From Gerris lacustris (taxonomy: Eukaryota > Arthropoda > Insecta > Hemiptera > Gerridae): 64,000 nucleotides of DNA. The translations under genes were made by a program, and so were the position numbers. Where the stretch lies: positions 27,926,187-27,990,186 of the forward strand of contig OX578284.1 in NCBI GenBank assembly GCA_951217055.1, written 5' to 3'. This document shows positions 11,774-22,630 of the stretch, piece after piece. Each line of letters starts with the position of its first letter. The stretch's first letter is position 1. The notes below the pieces were generated by a model. That model ran no database searches. It had not been told where the DNA came from and saw only the letters and a list, made by a program, of their open reading frames with translations.

Positions 11774-12594
11774 TACAGGGTAACTTAACTTCCTTTTTTC
11801 AAAACGCAATGAAACCCATTTTACGCATCAGATTTTTTTTTTAAATTTCTTTTTTAAAATGCCGGTACATATTTAAAGTTTCGTTTTACACAGTTTTGAA
11901 AATCAAATCAGGTAGATGACGTCCTCCACTGTCCACACCCTGAGTAAGCCTATTTCTGGCGTTAGTCGTGACCCTTGACAGCATAGCAGCGGTTATGTTA
12001 GCAATTTCTACCCGGATTTGGCCTTCAGGTGTTGTAGGATCTTTGGACGGTTCAAATAAAATCGGGTTTTCAAGAAACCACCACAAAAAAAATCACAAGG
12101 GACCAAATCGGGCTAGCGGATTGGCCACTCCAAATCGCCTTGTGTTCTTCCGAGAGTTGAAGTCGCCTCATTGAAGGATCGGAAAGTCTCAGGGCAAAAT
12201 TTATTGGGATTGCAAAATTGAAGCTCTCACTGCCTCAATGTTCTCGGTTATCTAACGGGCCGAGGGACTCCAGTTCATCTTCTTGTCGAACTCGCGGTGT
12301 GCCTGGACGTAGTGACCCATGTAACAATTAATTTCCGGTTCGGGACAGGGTCTAACGGAGCTACATTGAGGGGATTTTGGAAGGCGCGGTGGGTTGATCA
12401 CAGAGCATCCGTTTAAAAAGTAGGCCTCAACGGCAAACGCACTTTCCAAATTGTTCCAATGCAAAATGGCGACTGGCCGGGGTGGAAGATCAAAACTTAA
12501 AGAACTCCGCCTCTTTCATGAGACCACTCTCGCTTTGTAGCGACATTTACAGCCCGAATGGCTCGTATTTAAGTTATGTAGGTGCACCCTGTAT
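11774..12594 (-). mobile_element. Tc1/mariner-type element with DUF4817 transposase remnant
   Basis: The ends are TA-CAGGGT... on the left (11774) and ...ACCCTG-TA on the right (12594), as expected for a Tc1/mariner superfamily element inserted at TA. It is about 820 bp. Intact members of this family, with a transposase of 300 or more residues, are longer, so there is an internal deletion. The interior is visibly more GC-rich than the flanks and carries the broken transposase at 11886-12500. The element is non-autonomous. Confidence 0.85.
11886..12500 (-). pseudogene. DUF4817-type mariner transposase, internally deleted and frameshifted
   Basis: Minus-strand frames read in order like a DUF4817 helix-turn-helix transposase. 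Near the start is 'AYFLNGCSVI', then 'SARxITENIEAVRAS' with a stop at x. These match the N-terminal DNA-binding region, whose usual form is 'F..NG.S...TQRAF' followed by 'PENIEAVR.S'. Then, with the middle of the protein missing, come 'LEWPIR' and 'PDLVPCDFF', the 'EWP.RSPDL.P.DFFLWG' block carrying a catalytic Asp. The usual Ser of this block is replaced by a TAG stop. A T-run frameshift follows. The last piece has 'NITAAMLSRVTTNARNRL' and 'GGRHLPDLIFKT', the normal C-terminal tail, ending at 11886. The N-terminal frame also shifts relative to its neighbours. It cannot encode an active enzyme. Confidence 0.88.
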
Positions 12595-12789
12595 AGAGAC
12601 AATAAACTATAATTCCCGTGAAAAACTTTTACTTTCATTTGCATGAGATATATGAGTACAATTTGTTTTTAACCTTTTCTACCTTATTAATTTATGTATA
12701 AAAATATACATACATACTTATTTATTCATTTATTTAATTAGTGTCTTCTACATAAAAAAAAGGTACTCATTTCCCCCACCCTCCCTCAA

Positions 12790-12790
<1 letters not shown>

Positions 12791-12847
<57 letters not shown>
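12791..12847. repeat. (TA)n microsatellite
   Basis: About 57 bases of uninterrupted TA repeat, directly after a short C-rich stretch. Confidence 0.97.
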
Positions 12848-12853
<6 letters not shown>

Positions 12854-13795
12854 CATTATATATTTTATTTACACAAGACTGAGATTTACAAAAAAGAAGT
12901 GAGCATGAAAAGACCCCAAAAGGTGGGATCATTTTTATTCGTTGGTCGTTTATCAGAAGGTTATCGTCCAATTAAAATTAATTTTCTTGTTCTGTATTTC
13001 TCTTTGTTGTCGAGTGAATAAATAAGCTTTCTAAATCTCTAGATCCATCTTGCCCCTCCGACCCCATCTTTTCACCCTTCTCTTTATTAAAGTTAAAGTC
13101 TTTCAGAATACCACCTCCTATAAGAAATAAGCCCGACTTCTATATTAATATTATTTTAAGAATTCTCTTTTAGAAAGTTTTCCTCTTCTTTTACTTTAAT
13201 AATTTCTCAAGAGCTTTACCAATATATAAGCAACCACTTAAATATTTTTTTAAAAAAACAAAAACGAACAAACAGTTTTTTAACGTGGTTATAACATTAG
13301 TAATTAATTATAAATAACCACATTTTTTAGTTTAATATTTTGTTTTAACTTTATAAAATAATTCTAAATTTAATAATATAATTTTATTTATTTATACTAA
13401 ATAGTTTTTAAAAAGTCCTTGTTCACACTGCGTCAGACAGTCAAAAACCTGCAGTCAAGCTGTAGTCAAAACATCCTCGGCAGGGATTTGAGTGGGATGT
13501 GACCAGTGACTGTCTTGTGTCAGAATCTCTCTTTTAAATCCATTGAATTATTTTTGATTGCGGTCTGGCCATCCCTATAAAAATCTTAAAAAATTGAGTT
13601 ACTTACTTAGAGTTCGAATTTTGTTTACATTAAAATTAAGTTATTCACATTTTTACATATTTCTATCCTTATATTCAAAGTTGGTTTACATTTAAATAAT
13701 ACAGAATAACATAATTTTTGGTAATCAATATGATATATCCTTTGTTTCTATCTAGTATACGTTATGAATTAAATTTAAATTAAAGATGGCTAAGC

Positions 13796-13798
<3 letters not shown>
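12848..13798. other. Gene-free AT-rich stretch
   Basis: No coding remnant, RNA gene or clear repeat was recognised. Confidence 0.5.

Positions 13799-13886
<88 letters not shown>
13799..13886. repeat. (TA)n microsatellite
   Basis: About 88 bases of uninterrupted TA repeat. Confidence 0.97.
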
Positions 13887-13888
<2 letters not shown>

Positions 13889-14559
13889 ATTTTTGTTTAA
13901 TTTAAAATGTATTTATTTATTTGTTGTAAATTTGTACCTGTTATTTTATTCCTGTATGTTGCATAGTTTTAATGTTAAAACAAAAGTTATTAGTCTTAAC
14001 AAAAGAGCAAAGTTTGTTCATAGTTAGATATAATAAAAAAAAACTCGTAGTCAAACAGTTTTAATTTAAGGTTCAAAGTTTGTTTACATTTAAATAAAAC
14101 AAGAAAACCCTCGCCTCGCAGTCTTATAGTTGTAACATAAAGTCAAAAGTTTATTTTTATCTAAAGAAAAGAAAAAGTATTTTAAATCGTAAAGTTTGTT
14201 TGGATTTAAATAATGCAAAAATGACTTTATTATCTAATTACATGCGGAACTTATGTATAACAGACAATTAATTCGTGAGGGATTTTCATTCCCTCTAAAC
14301 CTACCCTAACCTCTAAAACCTAAACCTCCCTTAACCTGACCTCTAACCAAACTAATCCAATAGTAGTTAGTTACTTTAAGCTTAAATATATATTTAAGCT
14401 GTATTCAATATTTCTTTAAGTTGGCCTATAAAGACCGATAATATTGTTGTTTTGAGTCTTTTGTAAAAAGAAAACTAATAAAGAGGAAATTGTTCTTTTT
14501 CCTTCTGTCATCAAAATTACTTTTCTTAATCCAATTCACCCGGTTTTTTCACCCTCATA

Positions 14560-15140
14560 TCTCTGCTTCATCTTAAAATGGAATTTTGAAATTTGAAACA
14601 TAAATTAAACTTAAGTAGCTTAGGACACTGTAAAAAATTGAGCCCTGTGTTAAGCCTTTTCAAAAGTGGATAGTTTTTCAATTTTGAATTTTTGTTACTG
14701 GCTGACTCACTCATTATCAACATTATAAGTGACTTCCAGAACAGCTAGAGCTTGAAATTGCATACACTATCAACATTATAAGTGACTTCCAGAACAGCTA
14801 GAGCTTGAAATTGCACACACTTGTAGCTATAACTGATGGGGAACTTATCATTTTTTACCACCTAAAAATGTTAAATGGTGTGCGCTACATTAGACATTTT
14901 TGTGAACTAAGAGTAAGTAGTATCGAAAAACTGATTGCACAAACAGGTTTAATTTGAAAGATTCCGTGACTTGTTTTATATCTCTATATCGGTTATACTT
15001 AAGTTGGAGCTAGATTTACTCTCATAGCGTTCGCAATTTTGACATTTTTTTGTTTTATAATTGGAGGGCTCAAATCTACTAATGCTCTTTAAATCATGTA
15101 TTTATTATTTTATAAATTTGTACTATTTGCTGAAATTAAA
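14560..15140 (+). repeat. Dispersed repeat family C, copy 1
   Basis: Shares ordered blocks with 37500-37960 (reverse) and 52200-52530 (forward). Examples are 'AAAATTGAGCCC', 'ATTATAAGTGACTTCCAG', 'TCGAAAAACTGATTGCAC' and 'ATGCTCTTTAAATC.TGTATT'. Copies are strongly diverged and no protein frame is conserved. It may be an old non-autonomous element or the untranslated end of one. Confidence 0.6.
14716..14821 (+). repeat. 53-bp tandem duplication
   Basis: Two adjacent 53-base units (14716-14768 and 14769-14821) differ at one base near the end. The duplicated block includes the conserved 'GTGACTTCCAG' of family C, so it arose after the family copy inserted. Confidence 0.92.
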
Positions 15141-15360
15141 ATGAACATAAGAGTACTTTAACTAAAAGTAAGAGTAACTTTTCCCCAAGTGTCGTGTTAT
15201 ATATACATCATTTGAACCGCCTCAATTTGTACTTTAGGGCTGTGTCATTTCTGTATATTTTAAAAATACACATTTTGGTATGATGATACCGATTGGTATC
15301 ATAATAATAATATCATATATAATACTCTACATCTACACTAGACCTGTGTTATTACCTGTG

Positions 15361-15495
<135 letters not shown>

Positions 15496-16007
15496 CCGAT
15501 TTTAATAGAATTTGGAAATTAACTTGATGTTCAAAAAAATCATATCCTGTCTTGAAATCTAGGTATGCATTTTAGGTCTACGTTTAGCTGTATTATCCTA
15601 AACAAGCTCAACGAAAACAAATTTGTAATCAGTACCTATATGATTTTGATTAAAAAGCGACATATAATTGATTCTTGCAGGGAAAAATCAAGTTTCCGAG
15701 TTAAATTGTTAATAATTCTAATTTTAATGAAAATCGAAAATGAAATGCTGACAATGAAACTATTTTTTACAACCTGTTGAACAATTTTTATTTTTATTTT
15801 ATACGTAGTATATATAGTGAGAAAGTATAGTGTTGGCGGTAAAATTAAATAATCTATTTTTTGGGAAAATAAGTACTAAATAATATAAATAATGAATGTT
15901 ATTGGTTTATAAAGGATGATTTGCTAGTATAAGATTTACATTTTCTTTGAAATTATTATTGAAAAAGTTTATATTTTAGAAGTAAATTTTACTACGGTTG
16001 ATATATT

Positions 16008-16490
16008 GGGAATATAGAATTCATTCAAAGTTACATTCGCTATGTTAAATATTCTGAATTCGAAAAACTAGTTGAACTGACGACATCCGGTGATAAAACT
16101 TTGAAGAAGGCCACTTATACTTATAAAAGAATTATAGGTACTCGACCCGAGCTTAACTCTCAAGAGAAAGACGTCAAGTGTGTATATACGTCTTTGAGGA
16201 ATACCTGAGGAAACTAGACTACATCAAGCACAGATATAAAAACCTTAGTACTTCCACACCAGACTTTCCTCCTTGCCTGACAATAGAACAAAGAAAACAA
16301 TAAAAAGAACCGACTACCGAAGACAATGGTAATACTTCAGGGTATACAATTAGACTGCGATGGAGAGATAGAAGCTTTGAAAACGCCAATTCTGCCCTTT
16401 AACCTTATTGAGATATAAAACTGGCCCGAGATGAGACATCTTCAACCATTTTCTTTACATCCTCTTAAAGCGTACTTAAAGACAACTCGT
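16008..16490 (+). pseudogene. Unidentified decayed coding-like stretch
   Basis: A plus-strand frame running up to a TGA at about 16207 contains 'YVKYSEFEKLVELTTSGDKT' and 'YTYKRIIGTRPEL'. A second frame takes over at about 16192 with 'EEYLRKLDYIKHRYKNL' and 'TPDFPPCLTIEQRK', then 'SGYTIRLRWRDRSFENANS' beyond a stop. The two parts join smoothly if a single frameshift near 16195 is assumed. Residue composition is charged and protein-like, unlike the Leu/Ile/Phe/Tyr-rich chance frames elsewhere. I do not recognise the family. Options are a transposon-encoded protein or a host retro-copy. It has no start, end or splice sites I trust. Confidence 0.4.
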
Positions 16491-16854
16491 CACTGGCTTT
16501 TTTGTAATCTCAGCGAATTTTAAGTATTAGAATCAGATATAAATAATTGGAATATCAATTGAAATCATAAGAAAAACATCAAATAAAAAAAAAATATCAG
16601 TGGGGTGAAACTGCACTCAAAGGGGATATCGTGGGATAATAATTTGTGTTATGATGTTACAATAATAATTATCTGAAAGGGTTAATAGTACACTTTAAAT
16701 CCTCCGAGAAAGCTAATTATTAGAATACCTATATTACACATACTTCTTTATTTTTAATTTTAGTTTTGTAAGTTTTATTGTATAATATTAGATATACAAT
16801 AAATTAAACTAATAATAAATAAACAGGTCAAGTGTGTGCTAGTCAGCACACAGC

Positions 16855-17515
16855 GAGGGTCCGTAGGCCACACTATATAGTGTTTAACTGTAAAGTGTAT
16901 AAACAGTGTTTTTTTAAAATGCTAAAAAGCTTACTTTGAACCATTCTAAGGGTCTGATATTCTCAAAACACACTCTGACAAAGTATTTTTTTGCCACTGA
17001 ACCGGACTACAACCATATAAATTCATCGAAAAGACCATAATTATAAAGAAAACTATTTTGTCAATAAAATTTCCAAAAAGTGGTATCTTTACTTTTGGTC
17101 GAAGTATGTTCAGGAATTTTTTCAGATTTTTTGCACTTCACATAAGCGAGATAGAGGGGAGGGACACGTTTCAAACCCCCTTCAAACTTGCCTACGCTCG
17201 CCCTATCAAAGTTATATCCAAAGAATTATATATTTTTGTAATCAGCTCGACGTACCCTTTCATATGATACCCCTCACGGTGTCGAAAAAAAAATAAAAAA
17301 ATTTAACCCTTAAGTTTTTTTACCCTAATTTTTTTGAAAAATATTTTTTTTAAGTCGCTATATTTTTAAAATATGTGGGTAGGTACAAAACAAATACATG
17401 CCAAATTTCAAAGTGATCGGACGAAAGGTGTAGCCGTGAGAGCACGCGAGAGGACGGACGGACAGACACACGCAGGAAAATATAAGGGTCCTTGGTTTTG
17501 CCTACGGACCCTAAA
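16855..17515. mobile_element. 660-bp element with 'AGGGTCCGTAGGC' inverted ends
   Basis: Left end 'GAGGGTCCGTAGGCCA' and the reverse complement of the right end 'TTTAGGGTCCGTAGGCAAAA' share a 13-base core. Near the right end are 'AAATTTCAAAGTGATCGG' and 'GTAGCCGTGAGAGC', then GGACGGACGGACAGACA. The same order of motifs is familiar from a non-coding repeat that I recall as widespread in insect genomes. No transposase is visible. Confidence 0.65.
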
Positions 17516-17599
17516 AAAGATTGACTTTAGAAGTTATGCATGTATCAAAACAAAAAAATAGTATTAACTACCAAAAAATTGTAAAGACATAAACAAAAT

Positions 17600-18140
17600 A
17601 TATGTAGGAGTTTTCCAATTTTTAAGTTTTTGGTAGTTTTCATACTACGGAAAGTTTAAATTTTAATTTAAATCAAATTATAATTATTATTAACTACGGG
17701 AAACAGACAGTGAAAAATACACTCCAGCGCCGGGATTTGAACCACGGGTCTCCTGTATTTCCAGTACAGATGCTCTTACCAACTAAGCTACGCAGGAGAA
17801 TGATTTTTCACTGCCGTAATCGATAACTAGTCCCGAATCCAAGCTTTCAATATTCATACACATTTAGAAAGTCAATATTTATGACATTAGAACTAAACCG
17901 AGAATTAACGCTTATAATTATAAAGTACTCAATTAGTACATATACCTTGTACAATCAATTCGAAATTCAATTTTTAAGTTTTTGGTAGTTTTCATACTAC
18001 GGAAAGTTTAAATTTAATTAAAATCAAATTATAATTATTATTAATTACGGGAAACATACAGGAGACCCGTGGTTCAAATCCCGGAGCTGGAGTGTATTTT
18101 TCACTGTCTGTTTCCCGTAGTTAATAATAATTATAATTTC
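17600..18140 (-). mobile_element. tRNA-headed SINE-like repeat, rearranged array (locus 2)
   Basis: This is the same family as 8354-8832. The shared 'TTTAAGTTTTTGGTAG' motif lies at 17621 and 17973, a period of 352. The complete tRNA-like head is on the minus strand at about 17726-17802. It has A box 'TAGCTTAGTTGG', anticodon stem CTGTA/TACAG with a GGA triplet in a 7-base loop, B box 'GGTTCAAATCC', and an acceptor stem with one mismatch. The T stem has two mispairs and the GGA triplet implies Ser without the long variable arm, so it is not a functional tRNA. From 18055 the orientation flips and a second B-box half reads on the plus strand (18070-18090), so 17.97-18.14 kb folds back on itself. 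Confidence 0.8.
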
Positions 18141-18970
18141 ATTTGTAGGAGTTTTGTAAATAGAAATGTCATTAGTGTAATTTTTAATAAATGTGCAAGT
18201 AAAAGTCAATTTAGATGTTTAGGGTTTGTTAAAGTGCAGTTCTGTAAGTTACCATAATCAAATAAATCTGGGTTTTATAGAATTGTTACCTTAAATGTGG
18301 AAGTTTTTACAATGTTATAGTAGAGCTGTGTTATAGTTCTTTTTTTTAAATTTATTTTAAATCTAATTAGTGATTAGATTTGTATTGTAATTAAATCTTA
18401 TTGTGTAGCTTTTGTTATTGAAAGAAGTATTATGAAAAAAACAAAAAAAACAATTACAAATATATAATTAGGAAATTCAGTTAATATGAATATAATACAT
18501 AGGAACAGTATGGATTATATAAGAATATTTGTATAATAATTATAGCTAAACAAATTTTTTCAATTGTGTTTTTAGGTTTGGATTTGGGATATTTTCCTCC
18601 TTAGGACGTGACATATAAAGCTGCATAAGTACTTAAACATTTTATTTGACGATTTTGATGTAATAACAAAAAATTTAGACATTAGCTTTTGTAAATGGTA
18701 AGAATTGTCATTGTTTAAACATTTTCTCCAAGACTATTATTGTTAAGCGACATTAATGGTTGTAGAAACTATCCGTGGAGGAATGCGAGTTTGATATAGA
18801 TCTAATAATTTGTTATAGAAGCTTAAAAATGACTCAAAGCAGAGTCGAAATATATTAAAAATTATATAGGAGAGTTTGTTTACATTACATTACATCCCTA
18901 AAGCAATTACAATATTAAATTATTGAGAGATCACCATTCATCTACAAAAATATTATTATAGTTTAGTTAT

Positions 18971-18973
<3 letters not shown>

Positions 18974-19057
<84 letters not shown>
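18974..19057. repeat. (TA)n microsatellite
   Basis: About 84 bases of uninterrupted TA repeat. Confidence 0.97.
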
Positions 19058-19059
<2 letters not shown>

Positions 19060-19216
19060 ACTAAAGAAACTATTAAAGGAGCCGCACGCAATGCATAGGT
19101 AAATATTTGAAAATTTAATTAGTACCCCCTTATACTTTCAAGGTATCTAATTGATTTAAATATGATTTTAAATCTTGATTGTTATGGTAACTCGAGCGGA
19201 CTTGAGCTTCATTTGC

Positions 19217-19407
19217 CTAGACGCGACTCCAGCGATAGACGCTAAAGCGATTGTCGCCCAGCGACTATCGCTGAGGTCTCCTCTTCTGAGTTTGCATGTT
19301 ACCGTTTTCCTAGCTGAGCGACTCTTAGAATGAAAACTTATAATTTTGTGCCAGCGACTAACGCTCAGCGTCTATAGCTCAGCGTCTATCGCTGGAGTCG
19401 CGTCTAG
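19217..19407. mobile_element. 191-bp inverted-repeat element rich in AGCGAT/AGCGTC palindromes
   Basis: The ends share a perfect arm of about 27 bases beginning 'CTAGACGCGACTCCAGCGAT'. The interior repeats small near-palindromes such as AGCGATAGACGCT, AGCGACTATCGCT and AGCGTCTATCGCT. A second, outer inverted match ('TTAAATCTTGATT') near 19165 and 19410-19422 suggests that the original element was larger. It is much more GC-rich than its surroundings and is non-coding. Confidence 0.8.
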
Positions 19408-20778
19408 AAAAATCAAGATTTAATTCGCAAATAACTAATTTTATTCGCTTATAAGTCTAAGGTTACTTTAAAGATCCTTTTTAAAAAATAATCTATAGTA
19501 AATTTGGTTAGCTAAATGAAACAATTAAGTTGTTCTGTACGTAGAACGTTACTACTAAACTAATGTAAGTTACTGATTTACAAATTTTTTCGGTATCACA
19601 ATACTTTCTCTTTAATTCCACGGATATGAGAAAGTGAGGAAGTAAATAAAAGATAACCTCCAATATAGTTATATAATTCATCAAGCATTATCTTTATTAC
19701 CTGGAGAAATATTATAGTACATATAACTTAAGGTTGGTGTAAGTATTTAAATAAACAACACTTCCAATTGAGCTGTGTGTGTCAATTGAAGTCACTGAAG
19801 GATGAAAATGAAAAGAAAACCTTGATAATTCTATTGTTAGCTTGTTTGAACATCTGCAGCTCTAACATTTTATTACTTTTGATAAGCTTGTTTGCAAAAA
19901 CTGGTGAGAGCTAAGAACACGAATCTAATAACCTGTAGGAATGGAAAAGCGTCTTGTTTATAATGTAATAATGTTGTCTGTGCTAGAAGCACGATCCCTC
20001 ATACCCAGGTTATTTATAGGCAAAAGATATTGGAAATAATATAATATTTCTCATAACTTTATGTTAGCTGGACCCCAAGATGTATACTTGACTTTTTTAT
20101 TACTTTTTTCAATCTATATAGTAAAACAATTTGATGTTTCTATTGCAGGATTTTCTTATTGTGAATACTTGAAGGAAACACATATCATTCATAAATTGTC
20201 ATTTATTGGAACGAAGTTCCTTATGGCACGTTCGGAGCCCGGGAGTGAATCCGAAAAAAAACGACCAAAATCACCGTCACAAAATCACCGTCACGCAAAA
20301 TCCGTCACGAAATCTACCGTTGGCGATAACTTGTGTAAAAGTTGACCGACTTAGTTAAAATTTGGTACACATGTTCATTTTACCAATGTCAGGGACAAGA
20401 TCGTTGGACAACGTTATCCGCCCAAGCGTTCACGCGCAACGCTCGAGTAAACGTAAGCTTCGAATTTAAAATTGGAATTTTTGGACGGGAAAAATTCTAA
20501 CTTCGTCTATTTAATGAGACAAACAACTTTTTTAAATATTTTTTTTAGTAAAACGAACACCGACACTACTATGAAGTGATAAAAATCGCTAAATTTATTA
20601 AAGCGGTCCAAACCAATTAAAATAAAGAAAACAACGTTTTTACCGATTAGAACGTAAGATTAACGTAAAGATTTAAATGAAACTTTGTATACATCACCTA
20701 CAGTACAAGTGAAACAAGCATGTAACATTTCGACCTGATACAAGCAGAGGTTTTTGTGAGTTAATGATTTATATTTTT

Positions 20779-21605
20779 ACTTCTCCTCACTACTAATAGT
20801 AGGAGAAGTATTGTTGTTGAGAAGTGTTGTTGTGAAGTATTGCACCAAAAAAATTTTTTTCGAGATTTCAATGGAATTATCCGTTTTAGGTGTTTTTAAG
20901 ACCTCCTGAGTGGTTTTCAGCATGACGTATGTATGTTTGTATGTGTGTTATCATCGTAGCGCCCAACATATTTAACCTAGAGAGTTGAAACTTGGCAGAA
21001 AAATCATTCCTAACCTGTAGTTGTGCCGCCTGGAAAATCAACTTTTTCCGCCATCTTGAACCCAGTTTGCTGAGTCAGCAAAATTTTTAAAAAATCATAA
21101 TAAATCGAAAATGGTCCTGATCGAGTTAAATTTTGCTCGAATGTACCTCTCTGTATGACAAACAAGCCCACTAAATTTCATTTTGATTTTGGCCGCCATT
21201 TTGGAGTTATAAATTTTTGAATTTTTAAACTTTGACGGTTAATAATACTGAAAGTATAAATTGTTTTTTGACGTATAGAATATCGTTGGAACCGGAAAAA
21301 ATTAAGGAACAAATATAAAAAAAACCGATGAAATTCCATGGATTAGTTTAAAAGTTATAAGCGAATATAATTATTTATTAGTGCGATAATTTTGATGACG
21401 TCAAAGTTGTTTACATCTGTCAAAATACGCCAAACTTCAAATAATTAATTAAAATATAGGTATAAAAAATAAGTTTTTTTTTAAGAATGATAATAAATCA
21501 GTTAGTTCAGAACGGTCACCCATCCAAGTACTGACCACGTCCAATGCTGCTACCTCACTTTAGTGGCCTCTCAAGTGAGGAAAAGTTCCGAGGTACCCCG
21601 TACCC
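20779..21605 (-). mobile_element. Repeat family B insertion with a 5S rRNA-like head
   Basis: This segment is absent from the otherwise collinear family A copy at 24415-25353, which gives the empty site 'GAGTTAATAATTTATA...'. Flanking 'GATTTATATTTTT' (left) and 'GATTTATTATTTT' (right) look like an imperfect target duplication of about 13 bp. The 5' end on the minus strand (21605) begins CGGGTACGGGGTACC and is followed by the 5S-like head. The 3' end at 20779 is 'CTATTAGTAGTGAGGAGAAGT'-like sequence without a poly(A). A second, headless copy lies at 29735-30290. The arrangement fits a Pol III-headed non-LTR element (SINE3-like). Confidence 0.75.
21509..21560 (-). ncRNA. 5S rRNA-like segment (SINE head, not a gene)
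   Basis: The minus strand reads 'GTCAGTACTTGGATGGGTGA' followed by CCG. This is the conserved 3' half of eukaryotic 5S rRNA ('GGTTAGTACTTGGATGGGAG' then ACCGCC). Upstream 'GTAGCAGCATTGGACGTG' corresponds loosely to 'CTAAGCAGGGTCGGGCCTG'. The 5' half of 5S is not recognisable, so this is a derived promoter-bearing head and not a working 5S gene. Confidence 0.75.
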
Positions 21606-22470
21606 GATTTATTATTTTAATATTTAATTGAAGTAATATGCTGACGGGGCCTGGGAGGACAGTTCTTTTTCGTTCTACAACCATCTGCTTTAACTATAAA
21701 TTTATCATTGCCTTTTTTCTCAATATACAATACATTATTTATTGAAAGACTCTCGCTTCAAAGATAATATAAATATTTTCATTTAATTTTGCCTTAACTC
21801 CGCTAGTACAAATAGTTAGTTACTTTTAATTTTGTCTCTTTTCTAACTCCACCATGTATACGTAGTTATTACAGCGATTTTATCATTTATATTTAATGAA
21901 AAGCGTAAGGAACTTGTTCCTACCGGGTGTCCCACAACACCACACGTATTTTTCATTATTTTGTAATAAGTATATTGTAGTAGAGCGTTGATCATCCGGA
22001 TTAATATATGTCCCGGATTGATATAATATTTCCAACTAAGTTTGAATTAATAATTTTTCGGTTGAGGTATCGTTGTTGGGACCATGTATTAAGAAAGGGG
22101 AAAATGCCAACTCAAAAGCTATGTGTTATGGGTCCAGTTTCAAGTATTTCAAGAATGAACTGGTTTAAAAGCATGAAACATCTATATAAGCCTGACACTA
22201 TGTACACAATACAGAAACAGGAACTATGCACTATATTAATCAAGGTCAAGACTGGACCAGCAATACACATTTTTATGGGGTTTAGCATTTTTCCCTTTTC
22301 TTGATACATAGCTCCAACAACGAAACCTCTGCCAATTATCCGGATAAAAAAGATTACCTTAAATATAATCCTTCCGAAAAACCCGGTACAAACATTCTCA
22401 AATGCATTTTTTCTAAAGTTCATTATCCAAACCTGGTAAACGTTCTGCTGGACATAAGGGGGTCGGCCAC

Positions 22471-22630
22471 ATCCATTTGATATGATCATCATACAAGTCT
22501 CACAACTCCCTGGAATTTTAGGTAATTGATAGTAGAATTTGGTCGGCCACATCCACTTGATAAGATCATCAGTATGAAACATGTCTCACAACTCCCTGGG
22601 ATTTGAGGTAATTGATAAAAGAACTTGGTT
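22471..22630 (+). repeat. Tandem duplication, about 70-80-bp units
   Basis: Both units start 'GGTCGGCCACATCC' (22471 and 22541) and share 'TCTCACAACTCCCTGG' and 'GGTAATTGATA'. The second unit has a few extra bases. It overlaps the 156-residue minus-strand frame 22112-22582, which has no recognisable family and is probably chance. Confidence 0.85.

Larger units (their letters stand above)
20206..21952 (+). mobile_element. Repeat family A, copy 1, split by a family B insertion
   Basis: Starts 'TTGGAACGAAGTTCCTTATG' and ends 'CTACCGGGTGTCC...CACACGTATTTT'. Full copies lie at 24415-25353 and 46715-47572. Near the right end is 'GCGTAAGGAACTTGTTCC', which pairs with the left end as an 18-base imperfect inverted repeat. 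The core carries 'GATAACTTGTGTAAAAG', 'AAATTTGGTACACATG', 'GTTCGTTGGACAACG'-like blocks and 'GCGCAACGCTCG'. No frame is conserved between copies. Alignment with copy 2 shows that 20779-21605 is an insertion. Confidence 0.85.

Noticed and set aside
17726..17802. Functional tRNA gene
   Set aside because: The T stem has two mispairs, the acceptor stem has one, and a GGA triplet would imply tRNA-Ser without its long variable arm. The same sequence recurs as a repeat family.
21509..21560. 5S rRNA gene
   Set aside because: Only the 3' half resembles 5S, and it lies at the end of a transposable insertion.
22112..22582. 156-residue minus-strand frame, the longest not made by (TA)n
   Set aside because: Composition rich in Ile, Phe, Cys and Met, no known domain, and it is partly built on the tandem duplication at 22471-22630.
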